Shown: positions 50,472 to 60,344, counted from the stretch's first letter. The stretch is 64,000 bases of DNA from Granulicella tundricola MP5ACTX9 (GCF_000178975.2 NC_015057.1:1-64000); one strand, 5' to 3'. Notes: generated from the sequence alone by a model not told the origin. Made by a program: numbers and translations.

Positions 50472-53400
50472 GTGCTCTTGATGAATGATCGACTTTCCTC
50501 TGCCAAGCGGCAGATCCTTCTTGCTTCAATTTTGATTGGTTCAGGCTCCTCGCTTCATGCCGCGACGGGTGGCAGTGTGTCTGGCACTGTGACCGACGCG
50601 AGTGGCGCGGTGATTCCGGGGGCGGCTTTGACGCTGGTCAGTGTGGGTCAGCAGACGGTTTACAAGACTGTGGCGAATGGGCAGGGGCTTTACTCGTTTC
50701 CGAATCTGCCGGTGGGGCATTATGAGCTGACGATCTCGGCGGATGGGTTTACGCCGCAGCGCAAGTCGAACCTGACGGTGGATACGGACTCGGTGGTGCG
50801 GGTGGATACTGAGCTGGCGGTGGGAAACCGGTCGGACAGCGTGACGGTGACGAGTGAGACGGGGATCCAGGTGGAGACGAGCGCGACGCATCTGGGCGAG
50901 GTGGTGACGGGCGACCAGATGGCAGCACTCCCGCTGAACGGGCGGAGCTATACGGATCTGCTGTCGATTCAGCCGGGGGTTGCGCCGGTTTCGACGCTGC
51001 TGCCGAATGCCGTGATCATGGCGGGGGTGACGGGTGGGATCTCGCCTTCTGGGGATGAGAATCCGGGGAATGTTTCGATCAACGGGCAGCGTGAGTCTTC
51101 AAACGGCTTCATGGTGAACGGGGTGGATGTGCAGGAGCACATGAACGGCGGGACTTCCGTGGTGCCGGACCTAGATTCGATCGAGCAGTTCCGGGTGCTG
51201 ACGAATAACTTCGATCCGGAGTATGGGAACTACAACGGTGGTGTGGTGACGGTGGTGACGAAGTCGGGTGGCGGACGGCTTCATGGTGGGGCGTTCGAGT
51301 TCTTCCGGAACACTGCGCTCGATGCGCGGGGGTACTTCGATCCGACGCGGCCGGAGTTCAAGCAGAATCAGTTTGGCGGGACGCTGGGTGGGCCGGTCGG
51401 GCATACGAAGCTGTTCTTCTTCGCGGACTACCAGGGGACGCGGGAGACGCAGGGTATCTCGACGGGGAACATCTCTGTTCCGACCGTGGCCGAGCGTACG
51501 GGAAATTTTTCGGCGGACGCCGCGGAGTTTACGACCAAGGCGGTGGTGAGTGGGACCTCCATCGACGTGCCTACCGTGGTGAGTGGGCCTTACCTGGCGA
51601 CCCAAGTGCTTGCGCCGAAGCTGGGGTATTCGGTGGCGAGTGGTGAGCCGTATACCTACCGGGCGGGTGAGTCGATGCCGGTGGACGCTAACAACCTGAA
51701 CGCCATGCCTGCGAGGTACGGCAGTGACTGTGTGAGCACGACGCAATGCGTGTTTCCGAATCTTTCAATCCCGCAGTCTGCGTGGGGGGCGCCGGGCAAA
51801 AGCCTGCTGGGGTTCATTCCTACGCCAAATGCGGGCGATGGATTGTTTTCTACATCGGCTTCAACGCAGACGAACCGGGATGACAAAGGATCGTTCCGGC
51901 TGGATGCGGATACTCGCGCTGGAAGGATCTCTGCGTATTACTTCCTGGACGATTACACGCTGGACAATCCTTATCCGGGGTCGCAGGGCGGGGCTTCGAT
52001 TCCGGGGTTCGATGCGCTGACGATTGGGCGGGCGCAACTGCTCTCTGTGTCCGATACGAAGGTGATTGGGGCGAACTCCGTGAACGAGTTCAATCTGGGG
52101 TATTTGCGGTATGCGAATGTGGTTGGGAAGCCGCAGGGCGGGCTGGGCGTGTCATTGGCGTCACAGGGGTTTACGACGGGAGCCGGGACGCCAGGAATCT
52201 ATGTGCAGGCTCCGGAGTTTGAAGGCGTCGAGAATGTGACGTTTCCTTCGTTCACGATGGGTGTTCCGATTACGAACCTGACACAGGTGAATAACACGTA
52301 CTACGTCAGCGACGGGTTCTCGCGAGTGTTTGGGGCGCACACGGTGAAGGTGGGAGCGCAGTTTCATGAGGAGCAGGTGAACGAACATCCGAACGCTACG
52401 TTCAACGGGACGTTCAATATCAATGGGACGGAGACGGGGTCGGCTTACGCGGATTTGTTGCTTGGGACACCGAGTAACTACACGCAATCGTCTGGGCAGC
52501 CGTTCTATCTGCGGAATCATTACCTGGGGGTGTATGCGCAGGATAGCTGGCGGGTTCGGAACGATCTTACTTTGAATCTGGGGATTCGGTGGGATGTGGT
52601 CGAGCCGTGGTCTGAGAAGAATCATCAACTGCAGACCTATATTGCGGGGCGGCAGTCGGTTCTTTATCCGGGAGCGCCTGCGGGGTTTGTGGTTGCGGGC
52701 GATCCGGGTGTGCCGGAGACGATTGCTCCGACGAGCTTCAAGAACTTTGCGCCGCGGATTGGGGTGGCTTATGCGCCTCGGTTTGAGAGCGGGTTGGGAC
52801 GGCTGCTGTTTGGGGAGTCGGGCAAGAGCAGCATCCGGGCTAGTTATGGGATCTTCTATACGGCGTTTCCGGGGCTTTCGGCGGGGATCATGTATGCGGT
52901 GCCGCCGTTCGGCTTCAACTATCTGAGTCCGGGGCCGCCGCTGCTGGCTACGCCGTTTATTACTGCGGCTACGGGTGTGAATAACGGGCAGCGCTTTCCT
53001 TTCCCGTTTCCTCCGCATAACGTTTCGACTTCCAATCCGGACAACAATGTGGACTGGTCCAACTTCACGCCGATTGCGGCCGATCCGTTCTTCAACTCTC
53101 GCAACAGGGTTCCGTACATCAATAACTACATGCTGTCCCTGCAACGGCAGATCACGCGCGACCTGGTTTTTACGGCGAGCTATGTGGGGAACCAGGGGCA
53201 TCATCTGCTGACGCTGGTGTCCGTGAATCCGGGCGATCCGGCACTGTGCCTGAGCCTGCCGGGGTGCGGGGCGTTTGGAGAGGATACGGCTTATACGAAT
53301 GGAGCGGGACAGACGGTGCGGGGGACTCGGGTGGGGCAGGGGTCGAACTATGGGGAGAATACGTCGGACTCTTCGATTGCCAACTCCAACTACAACGCGT

Positions 53401-54101
53401 TGCAGACTACGTTGAAGTATCAGCATCGGGGTTCGTCGTTTCTGCTGAGCTATACGTATGGGAAGTCGATCGATCAGGGATCGAATCTGGGGGAGCAGTT
53501 GGACCCTGTGGATGCGCGACATTCACGGGCGATTTCTGCCTACGATCTGCGGCATGACTTTGTGGCGACTTATGACCTCCAGCTTGGGGTGGATCAGCTG
53601 GTGGGGCGGAGCAATCGTTGGACGAAGGACTGGAGTTTGTCCGGCACGACTCGGTTTGCGAGCGGGCTGCCGGTGACCTTGTCCGATAACTCGGATAACT
53701 CGTACCTGGGGACGCTTGGGAATGGAGCGAATAATTTTCTGATCGATACGCCACAGTATGCGCCGGGAAATTTACAGATCAACAAGGACGGTCGTAGTGG
53801 GCGGGATGCGTTTCGTGTTGCGAGTTTTCAGGAAGAGCTGCCGGGGCAGCTTGGAAATGCGAAGCGGAGGTTCTTCTACGGGCCGGGGATCGATAACTAC
53901 GATGCCAGCCTGCAGAAGGGCGTGCGGCTGCGGGATGCGATGACGCTGAACCTGCGGCTGGAGGGTTTCAACGTGTTCAACCATGCGCAGTTCTTTGGGC
54001 CGGCTGCGGTGAATGGTCAGTTTGAAGATCCGTTGTTTGGGAAGATTGTGAGTGCGACGGCTCCGCGGTTGGTGCAGGTTGCCGCGAAGCTCGCCTTCTG
54101 A
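50472..54101 (+). CDS. Oar-like TonB-dependent receptor under B12 riboswitch control
   Basis: About 1209 residues. A signal peptide (ending SSLHAA) is followed by a carboxypeptidase-regulatory-like beta-sandwich (about 30-115, GSVSGTVTDASGAVIPGA, YSFPNLPVGHYEL). Then come the plug domain (LPLNGRSYTDLLSIQPGVAP, QFRVLTNNFDPEYG) and a large barrel (NQFGGTLGGPVGHTKLFFF, YAQDSWRVRNDLTLNLGIRW), ending in the typical Phe (VQVAAKLAF). Receptors of this type are abundant in Acidobacteriota and usually assumed to take up glycans or peptides. The riboswitch directly upstream instead points to a corrinoid or cobalt complex. The start is uncertain; GTG 50472 has GAGG five bases upstream, and ATG 50481 and GTG 50466 are alternatives. 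Confidence 0.9.
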   Translation: MLLMNDRLSSAKRQILLASILIGSGSSLHAATGGSVSGTVTDASGAVIPGAALTLVSVGQQTVYKTVANGQGLYSFPNLPVGHYELTISADGFTPQRKSNLTVDTDSVVRVDTELAVGNRSDSVTVTSETGIQVETSATHLGEVVTGDQMAALPLNGRSYTDLLSIQPGVAPVSTLLPNAVIMAGVTGGISPSGDENPGNVSINGQRESSNGFMVNGVDVQEHMNGGTSVVPDLDSIEQFRVLTNNFDPEYGNYNGGVVTVVTKSGGGRLHGGAFEFFRNTALDARGYFDPTRPEFKQNQFGGTLGGPVGHTKLFFFADYQGTRETQGISTGNISVPTVAERTGNFSADAAEFTTKAVVSGTSIDVPTVVSGPYLATQVLAPKLGYSVASGEPYTYRAGESMPVDANNLNAMPARYGSDCVSTTQCVFPNLSIPQSAWGAPGKSLLGFIPTPNAGDGLFSTSASTQTNRDDKGSFRLDADTRAGRISAYYFLDDYTLDNPYPGSQGGASIPGFDALTIGRAQLLSVSDTKVIGANSVNEFNLGYLRYANVVGKPQGGLGVSLASQGFTTGAGTPGIYVQAPEFEGVENVTFPSFTMGVPITNLTQVNNTYYVSDGFSRVFGAHTVKVGAQFHEEQVNEHPNATFNGTFNINGTETGSAYADLLLGTPSNYTQSSGQPFYLRNHYLGVYAQDSWRVRNDLTLNLGIRWDVVEPWSEKNHQLQTYIAGRQSVLYPGAPAGFVVAGDPGVPETIAPTSFKNFAPRIGVAYAPRFESGLGRLLFGESGKSSIRASYGIFYTAFPGLSAGIMYAVPPFGFNYLSPGPPLLATPFITAATGVNNGQRFPFPFPPHNVSTSNPDNNVDWSNFTPIAADPFFNSRNRVPYINNYMLSLQRQITRDLVFTASYVGNQGHHLLTLVSVNPGDPALCLSLPGCGAFGEDTAYTNGAGQTVRGTRVGQGSNYGENTSDSSIANSNYNALQTTLKYQHRGSSFLLSYTYGKSIDQGSNLGEQLDPVDARHSRAISAYDLRHDFVATYDLQLGVDQLVGRSNRWTKDWSLSGTTRFASGLPVTLSDNSDNSYLGTLGNGANNFLIDTPQYAPGNLQINKDGRSGRDAFRVASFQEELPGQLGNAKRRFFYGPGIDNYDASLQKGVRLRDAMTLNLRLEGFNVFNHAQFFGPAAVNGQFEDPLFGKIVSATAPRLVQVAAKLAF

Positions 54102-54227
54102 GTTGAGGGTATGCCGCCAAGGAATAAAACGAGCAACAACAAATACCAATATGGAGGTTCTGGCTTCGCCAGAATGACGAACATATTTATCCGTTGCTCT
54201 ATTAGTGACTGCCTTCTATCGACGGCT
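54102..54227. repeat. Hairpin-containing intergenic element between convergent receptor genes
   Basis: The 126-base gap between two convergent TonB-receptor genes contains TTCTGGC-TTC-GCCAGAA (54158-54174), a perfect 7-bp hairpin in a sequence that reads like a short dispersed intergenic repeat (GAGGTTCTGGCTTCGCCAG and neighbouring AACAACAAATACC). It may act as a bidirectional transcription end. Only one copy is seen in this window. Confidence 0.45.
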
Positions 54228-57200
54228 TTAGAAGTAGATCTTGGCTGCCAGCTCGATCTGGCGGGAGCCGTTGAGGGTTGAGCTGACTTGGCCGGCGGTG
54301 GTGGAGTCGATGTTGGTGACCGGGGTGGCGAAGGTGGCGTGGTTGAAGAGGTTGAAGAAGGAGCCGCGGAGTTCGAGCGAGCGGGACTCGGAGAAGTGGA
54401 AGTCCTTGAGGAGCGACATATCAAACTGGACGAGGCCGTCCGAGCGTAAGAGGTTGATGCCGCCGTTGCCGTAGGTGTACTGGGTGGGGAGAGCGTAGGC
54501 GTCGGTGGCGTTGGGTGCGAGGGACTTGCAGGCGGTGTTCCTGGAGTCGAAAAACCAGCAGTTGACGTTGCGGGTGTTGGTGACTCGGCCGATGACGTTG
54601 GGGCGCTGCGAGCCTACGCCGGTGTTGGCCTGGTCGGCGCTGATGGTGGGGGTGTAGGGCAGGCCGGACTGCAAGGTGACGATGCCGGAGACCTGCCAGT
54701 TGGCGATGGCCTGGTTGATGATGCTGTTGGTGTGGCTGAGGAAGGTTTTGCCGCGGCCGAAGGGGAGTTCATAGACGTAGCTGGTGACGAAGTTGTGGGT
54801 GAGGTCGTAGTTGCAGACGCCGTAGTAACGGATGAGTGGGGTGTCTTCACGGACGACGGAGGTGTAGGTGCCGTCGGTGAGGCACTTGCTGTAGGTGTAG
54901 CTGGCGAGGAAGGTGGCACCGGCGAAGCCGCGCGCTTCAAACTTGGTCTGCAGGGCGTTGTAGCTGCCGTTGCCGGCGAAGCGTGAATCGCTGATGGTGC
55001 CCCACTGGGGGAGTTGACGGCGGTTCTGTACGGCACCGGCGGCGGGGTTGGGATCGTTGATCTGGAAGGCCTGCTGCATGTGCGTGGTCTTGTTGCCGAC
55101 GTAGGCGACGTCCAGCGAGATGCGTGCGCCGAATTGGTGCTGGACGGCTGCGTTGTACTCCTGAATGTAGGTGTTCTGTACGTGGAGGGCCATGCTGGTG
55201 ATGCTGGGGGTGGAGCAGGAGTTGGCGACGAAGCCGAAGGAGCAGACGGCGTTGGTGGTATTCGCCGTGACGACGGGTTGACCGGAGAAGAAGTTGCCGA
55301 AGGTGAGGGTGGGTGTTGGGGTAGCGTTGTTGACGGTCTGCGAGGCGATGAAGGGGACCGTGTTCTGGGTGTTGTTGATGGCGTTATCGTCCGGGAAGAG
55401 GAAGAAGATGCCGTATGCGCCGCGCAGGACGGTGCTGGGTTTGGGGCTGTAGGCGAAGCCGAGGCGTGGGGCTACGTTAGCGTAGGCGGTGGAGCGGACG
55501 TTTTCCGGAAGGTGGAGGCTGGCGGTGGTCTCGAAGCGGTCCGCGAAGAGGGTGAGGAGGGATGGGGTGAGGGGCTGGACGCTGGGGTCGATGTTGGTGG
55601 GGATGACGAGCTTGCCGGTGGCGGTATCGAAGCCGGAGGTCTGGCCTTTGAGGGCGGTCCAGAAGGGGTTGATCTCTTCACGGATGCCGGCATTGACGGT
55701 GAGGTTGGGGAGGACTTTGATGTCGTCCTGGAAGAACATGCTCTGGAAGTTTCCGTTGCTGCCCCAGATGTTGCGGAAGGTGCTGCGGCTGCCGCTGAGG
55801 GGGTCGCCGATGAGGAAGTCCGCGAAGTTGTCTCCGCAGGTTACGCCGGCGGTGGCGGTGCAGTTCTTGCCGGTGTAGAGGCCGTTGAAGTTGAAGGTGC
55901 CGGTGGAGTTGTTGCCTGCGATGAAGGTGTTGGTGTTGTGGAAGAGCTCATAGCCGATGCGGATGTCCTGCTTGCCGCTGGCGTAGTTGAGATGATCGAC
56001 ATACTGCCAGGAACGGATCTTGTTCTGCTTGGGATAGCTGTTGTTGGCCTGGCCGTTGTAGTTGGAGTAATTGGAGATGGTGACGCTGGGGAAGCCGACG
56101 GTGGAGGGCGGCGCGAGGCCGTCGAGGCCGGTGATGCCGGCGAGGTCGTCGATATTGGTGCCCTGGAGTGAGCTGGTGAAGAGGAAGTAGCTGCGGTAGT
56201 AGGAGACCTGCAGATCGTTGATGAGCTTGGGGCTGAAGACGTGGGTTTCACGGACGACGGCGTTCTGGCCACGGCTGCGGAGCGGGAAGCCGCCGAGGGC
56301 GGTGTAGGCGTTGGGATCGGTCTCACGGTTGTCCGAGATGGAGTAACGGCCGGTGAGGTGATCGGCTGCGAAGAGTTGGTGGTCGATGCGGATATCGCCT
56401 TGGCCTAATTGCTGCTTGAGCTTGTTGGTGACGATGGCGCGGCTGGTGCCGTTGGAGACGAAGTTGGGCAGGGGCATGTACTTGAGGAGGTACTGGGCCT
56501 GCGGGGAGATGCGGTTCTGGGGGATCTTGTTGAGGACGCCGCCATCCTGGAACTGGAGCTTGGTGGTGGGGTCTATGAGGATGACGGGGAGGGCGGAGAA
56601 GTCGCCGTTGCGCTGGGCGGCTGTGGGGACGACGGAGTTGAAGTTCTGGGCCTGGGAGAAGAGGGTCTCCTGGAGATCTACGAAGAAGAAGGTCTTGTCA
56701 CGATAGATGGGGCCGCCGACTGCGAAGCCGAACTGGTTGCGGTGGAGGGGTTCATCACGCTGAGTGCTGCCGGTGGGCGGGACGAAGAAGTAGTTCTTGG
56801 CGTCGAGGGCATTGTTGCGGAGGAACTCATAGAGGACGCCGTGGAACTTGTTGGTGCCGGATTTGAGGGTGGCGTTGATGACGGTGGGGCTGTGGCCGTA
56901 GTCCGCGCCCATGTTGCCGGATTCAACCTTGAACTCCTGGAGGGCGTCTACGTTGGGCTGAATGATGGTGCCGCCGAGCTGGAACTCGGTGATGTTGGCT
57001 CCGTCGAGATACCAGCCGGTCCATGAGGGGGAGAGGCCGTTGACGTTGACGTTGACGGCGCTGGCGCGGATGGAGGTTCCACCGGAGGCGATGTTCTGGC
57101 CGCCCTGGATGAAGCTGACGCCGGGGGTGAGCTGGGTGAGCTGCCAGAAATTGCGGCCGTTGAGGGGGACGTTCTGGACGGTCTGGGTGTCGATGACCTG

Positions 57201-57617
57201 GCCGACGGAGGAGGTGGCGGCGTTGAGGAGGGGGACCTCGGCGGCGATGACGGTGACCTTGTCCGTGACGGCTCCGACGTGGATGACGGGATTGATGGTG
57301 GCCTTCTGGGCGACCTGGAGCTCGGTATCGGCGATCTGGACGCTGGCGAAGCCTTCGTGCGTGACGGTGACGGAGTAATGGCCGATCTGGAGGTTGGGAA
57401 AGGTGTATTCGCCGTTGGCGCTGCTCTTGACGGTGCGGGTTTCTCCGGTGCCGAGGCTTTTGATGGTGACCGTCGCGTCCGGGACTACGGCTCCGGAGTC
57501 GTCCTGGACGGTGCCAAGGATGGTGCCGGTGTTGGACTGAGCGAGGAGGCTGGGCGTGGCAAGCAGACTGGCGGAGAGGAGATAGAGTGAGGCTGTTTTG
57601 ACGAAGGGGTTACGCAT
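54228..57617 (-). CDS. Oar-like TonB-dependent receptor, alginate-lyase operon
   Basis: An 1129-residue outer-membrane receptor. A signal peptide (ending TPSLLAQ) precedes the carboxypeptidase-regulatory domain (GTILGTVQDDSGAVVPDATV, YTFPNLQIGHYSV), the plug (VPLNGRNFWQLTQLTPGVSF, ALQEFKVESGNMGADYG) and the barrel. It ends ELAAKIYF with the expected terminal Phe. AGGAG precedes the ATG. It starts 45 bases after the alginate-lyase-family gene on the same strand, so the two are probably one transcript and the receptor may import the released oligosaccharide. It is convergent with the B12-regulated receptor. Confidence 0.9.
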   Translation of the reverse strand: MRNPFVKTASLYLLSASLLATPSLLAQSNTGTILGTVQDDSGAVVPDATVTIKSLGTGETRTVKSSANGEYTFPNLQIGHYSVTVTHEGFASVQIADTELQVAQKATINPVIHVGAVTDKVTVIAAEVPLLNAATSSVGQVIDTQTVQNVPLNGRNFWQLTQLTPGVSFIQGGQNIASGGTSIRASAVNVNVNGLSPSWTGWYLDGANITEFQLGGTIIQPNVDALQEFKVESGNMGADYGHSPTVINATLKSGTNKFHGVLYEFLRNNALDAKNYFFVPPTGSTQRDEPLHRNQFGFAVGGPIYRDKTFFFVDLQETLFSQAQNFNSVVPTAAQRNGDFSALPVILIDPTTKLQFQDGGVLNKIPQNRISPQAQYLLKYMPLPNFVSNGTSRAIVTNKLKQQLGQGDIRIDHQLFAADHLTGRYSISDNRETDPNAYTALGGFPLRSRGQNAVVRETHVFSPKLINDLQVSYYRSYFLFTSSLQGTNIDDLAGITGLDGLAPPSTVGFPSVTISNYSNYNGQANNSYPKQNKIRSWQYVDHLNYASGKQDIRIGYELFHNTNTFIAGNNSTGTFNFNGLYTGKNCTATAGVTCGDNFADFLIGDPLSGSRSTFRNIWGSNGNFQSMFFQDDIKVLPNLTVNAGIREEINPFWTALKGQTSGFDTATGKLVIPTNIDPSVQPLTPSLLTLFADRFETTASLHLPENVRSTAYANVAPRLGFAYSPKPSTVLRGAYGIFFLFPDDNAINNTQNTVPFIASQTVNNATPTPTLTFGNFFSGQPVVTANTTNAVCSFGFVANSCSTPSITSMALHVQNTYIQEYNAAVQHQFGARISLDVAYVGNKTTHMQQAFQINDPNPAAGAVQNRRQLPQWGTISDSRFAGNGSYNALQTKFEARGFAGATFLASYTYSKCLTDGTYTSVVREDTPLIRYYGVCNYDLTHNFVTSYVYELPFGRGKTFLSHTNSIINQAIANWQVSGIVTLQSGLPYTPTISADQANTGVGSQRPNVIGRVTNTRNVNCWFFDSRNTACKSLAPNATDAYALPTQYTYGNGGINLLRSDGLVQFDMSLLKDFHFSESRSLELRGSFFNLFNHATFATPVTNIDSTTAGQVSSTLNGSRQIELAAKIYF

Positions 57618-57662
57618 GGTGGCTCCTGAGAATCGAATGGTGCGGTGCTGCGAACGAGCGGG

Positions 57663-58886
57663 TCAGACCCAGAGAAGCGGTTGGCGGATGGGGTAGTTGC
57701 GGATGATCTCGCGATCCGTGGGGTCTGGGTTGAGGGATTTCCATAGGTCGAGGTACGGCTGCTGGTGGCAGGCGAGGCCGGCGAAGAGGAGGCCGGGGGA
57801 GCGAACGGGGAGGGCGTCGAAGTGCTCGACGTCATGGGCGTACGGCCAGGCGTTGCGATCCTTGAGGAATGGGTAGAGGAACTCGGCTGATTTGCAGAGG
57901 CCCCGGCCGTCCGGGAGGGCAAACTTTGTGGCGTCCTGCTGTACTCCCTTGAGGGACTGGCAGAGGCCGGCCATGACGTCGAAGTTGAAGATGGAGTAGC
58001 TGTAGGGCTTGGTGCGGAGGAGCTCCTTGGGGAAGGAGCCGTTGGGGCCTAGCTGGTTGGGCAGGAGGATGGTGATGTATTGGTGATAGACCTCGGCGCG
58101 GGTGGTCTCGTCCTTGATGAGGCGGGCGAACTCCGCGGCCTGGAGGGCCCAGCACATGGAGTGGTTGTTGAGGGCATCGCGCTCGGTGGTGCCGAACTTG
58201 CTGGTTTTGAGCCAGGAGAGGTACTCGGTGAACCAGGTTTTGACTCCGGCGCTGTCTTCCGGCGAGAGCAGGGTGCCCATGAGGAAAGAGGCGGCGCGGG
58301 CGACTTCTACGAGGTGGAGGGTATCGATGACGCCGAAGGAGCGGCCGGTGGAGACACCTTTGACGCCCTGCGAAAACTCCAGGTTGGGGTTCATGCGGGT
58401 GGCGGGGGTGACGAACCAGGCGCGGAGGTGGGCGCAGGCGGCTTCGCCGTAACGCTTGCCTTGCTTGTCCCCAAGGAGGACCCAGGCGGCGGTGAGGGCG
58501 GGCATCTCGACGGAGAGGCGGATCATGGCTTTGCGGTGATCGGCGAAGTTTTCGGGATTGCTCTGGCCGTCGCGGTTGATGTAGGGGCCGTTAGGGTCTT
58601 TGGGGTTGGGCCAGAAGTAGTCGGCCTGGGAGTAGAAGTCGTGGAGGCCGCCGGGGCTGCGCTTGGTGGGGAAGTCTGTGATGGTGGCTGGTTTCTGGGC
58701 GAGATATAGGTTGGCTGCGGTCAGGATTCGCTGGCGGTCTGTTTTGGCGACGAGGGCGTGACCGTCCTCTTTCTCGGCGGGAGCTTTGGCCCATGCCGGG
58801 TTGAGGGTGAGGGCTGCGGATGCGGCGGCTGCCGTCTTGAGGAATGCTCGTCTGTCCAGATTGCCGATAAAGTTCAGTACTTGCAC
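57663..58886 (-). CDS. Alginate-lyase-family protein (PF05426 type), Tat-exported
   Basis: A 407-residue protein. A twin-arginine leader (NLDRRAFLKTAAAASAALTL) is followed by an all-helical toroid with the family segments KPATITDFPTKRSPGGLHDF, YFWPNPKDPNGPYINRDGQ, STGRSFGVIDTLHLVEVARA, RDALNNHSMCWALQAAEFA and FNFDVMAGLCQSL. The NNHS block and the Arg/Tyr set around it are the likely active site. The fold acts on uronate polymers by beta-elimination; alginate is the reference substrate, but other uronates are possible. I prefer the GTG at 58886, which has GGGAGG four bases before it and places the leader at the start; 30 upstream codons are open. It precedes the receptor gene in one operon. 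Confidence 0.85.
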   Translation of the reverse strand: MQVLNFIGNLDRRAFLKTAAAASAALTLNPAWAKAPAEKEDGHALVAKTDRQRILTAANLYLAQKPATITDFPTKRSPGGLHDFYSQADYFWPNPKDPNGPYINRDGQSNPENFADHRKAMIRLSVEMPALTAAWVLLGDKQGKRYGEAACAHLRAWFVTPATRMNPNLEFSQGVKGVSTGRSFGVIDTLHLVEVARAASFLMGTLLSPEDSAGVKTWFTEYLSWLKTSKFGTTERDALNNHSMCWALQAAEFARLIKDETTRAEVYHQYITILLPNQLGPNGSFPKELLRTKPYSYSIFNFDVMAGLCQSLKGVQQDATKFALPDGRGLCKSAEFLYPFLKDRNAWPYAHDVEHFDALPVRSPGLLFAGLACHQQPYLDLWKSLNPDPTDREIIRNYPIRQPLLWV

Positions 58887-59060
58887 CAGGCCTCCCGCCG
58901 GCAGAATTGGTGTGCCGGAGTCGGAACCACGCTCTGCCTTTGCAGCACCATCTGCAAGTGACTCACGGTTTGTCACAAGTCAGAATGGCCGTTTTCCTTG
59001 GAAACAAGCGTTTGTCCCAACGGATTGAGGCGGAAAAACAGGGGCGGAGGGGTTTGCGGT

Positions 59061-60317
59061 ATGATCCTCCGGGACGCGATGATCTCTGCCGAATCAACTC
59101 GAACGCGGTGGGTTCCTGTGAGCGAGCAGGATCACGCGGAGGTGTTGCGTGCGCTCGAAGGGGTGCTGGCCAGCCCGCACTTCTGCAACAGCAAACGGTA
59201 TCCGGCGTTCCTGCGATACGTGGTGGAACAGAGCTTGTTGGGTCAGGCGGATCAGCTTAAGGAACGGACGATCGGCGTGGAGGTGTTTGGGAGGACGCCT
59301 ACGTACGACACGAACACCGATACGGTGGTGCGGTATACGGCGGGTGAGGTTCGGAAACGACTTTCTCTGCACTATCACGAGGTGGCGGAGACTTCGATTC
59401 AGATTCATCTTTCCGCTCGGTCTTATCAGCCGGAGTTCCTGATGCTGGATGAGGCTGGAGAAGCAGCGCAGGTAGAGATTCCAGTTGCCGTGGTGGAACG
59501 TGTGCAGGACGAGAGCCGCCGACCGCTGTCCCCGGGTACGCCGGTTCGGTCTGGAACTGGATTGCGGAAGTGGGTGCTGCCTGTGGTGATGGTGGTGGTT
59601 CTTCTGCTCCTGGGAGGAGCTGCGTGGATGCGTCTGATGGCGCGGCATAAGGGGGACAGCCTGCATCAGTTCTGGGCTCCGGTTCTGCAGGCGAATGCGC
59701 CGGTGTTGATCAGTCCGGGGGGCGTGGTGTTTTCACAGACCTCGCGGATTGGGACGCAGGTTGCCGACCACGACGTGATGAATCCGTTTCTCTCCTTTGA
59801 GAACGGGCTCGCGATGGGGCGGGTCGCGGCGCTGGTGAACGGGATGGGCGGCAGCTATACGATTCAGTCGTCGAACGCGACGAGCCTGGCGCAGATTCGT
59901 GAGAGTCCGGTGGTGCTGATCGGCGCTTACAACAATGCCTGGACGCAGCGGCTGCTGGAGCCTCTGCGGTTTCACTTCAGTGCTCATCCGGGCGAGCAGA
60001 TTGTGGATGGGGCGCAGCCTGGACGTCATTGGGTACGGGATCTTGCGCGGCCTTATTCCGAGAGCCCGGACTATGCGATTGTGGCGCGGTTTCGTAATCC
60101 TTCAACCGACAGCATGGTGGTGGCGGTGGCGGGGCTGCAGCGCTATGGTACGGATGCGGCTTCGCAGTTCATCATCTCGCCGCGCAGTTTGAATACGCTG
60201 GACGCGCGGCTGGGCCCGGGGTGGGCCGATGCGAATGTAGAGATTGTGCTGAAGGTGGATGTGGTGAACGGCAGGGTGGGTGCGCCGATGATCGAGGACG
60301 CTTATACCTGGAAGTAG
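59061..60317 (+). CDS. Membrane protein with N-terminal winged-helix-like domain, putative regulator
   Basis: A 418-residue protein. The N-terminal 110 residues carry a domain common in Acidobacteriota signalling proteins (VLASPHFCNSKRYPAFLRY, QLKERTIGVEVFGRTPTYD, VVRYTAGEVRKRLSLHYH). I read it as a winged-helix-like regulatory module; it often precedes TPR or cyclase parts. One membrane helix (WVLPVVMVVVLLLLGGAAW, about residues 175-195) leads to a C-terminal periplasmic domain of about 220 residues with no family I recognise. A GGAGG site lies ten bases before ATG 59061. It is divergent from the alginate-lyase operon with a 174-base shared region, so membrane-bound control of that operon is a reasonable guess. 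Confidence 0.7.
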   Translation: MILRDAMISAESTRTRWVPVSEQDHAEVLRALEGVLASPHFCNSKRYPAFLRYVVEQSLLGQADQLKERTIGVEVFGRTPTYDTNTDTVVRYTAGEVRKRLSLHYHEVAETSIQIHLSARSYQPEFLMLDEAGEAAQVEIPVAVVERVQDESRRPLSPGTPVRSGTGLRKWVLPVVMVVVLLLLGGAAWMRLMARHKGDSLHQFWAPVLQANAPVLISPGGVVFSQTSRIGTQVADHDVMNPFLSFENGLAMGRVAALVNGMGGSYTIQSSNATSLAQIRESPVVLIGAYNNAWTQRLLEPLRFHFSAHPGEQIVDGAQPGRHWVRDLARPYSESPDYAIVARFRNPSTDSMVVAVAGLQRYGTDAASQFIISPRSLNTLDARLGPGWADANVEIVLKVDVVNGRVGAPMIEDAYTWK

Positions 60318-60344
60318 CCAGGAATAAGCGTCCCGATTGCGGGG

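Noticed and set aside
52161-53522. Arg-rich minus-strand frame opposite the B12-regulated receptor
   Set aside because: Arg/His/Pro-rich shadow of G-rich receptor codons; no recognisable domain.
55014-56171. Plus-strand frame opposite the second TonB receptor
   Set aside because: Gly/Val/Glu-rich shadow; receptor motifs on the other strand are unbroken.
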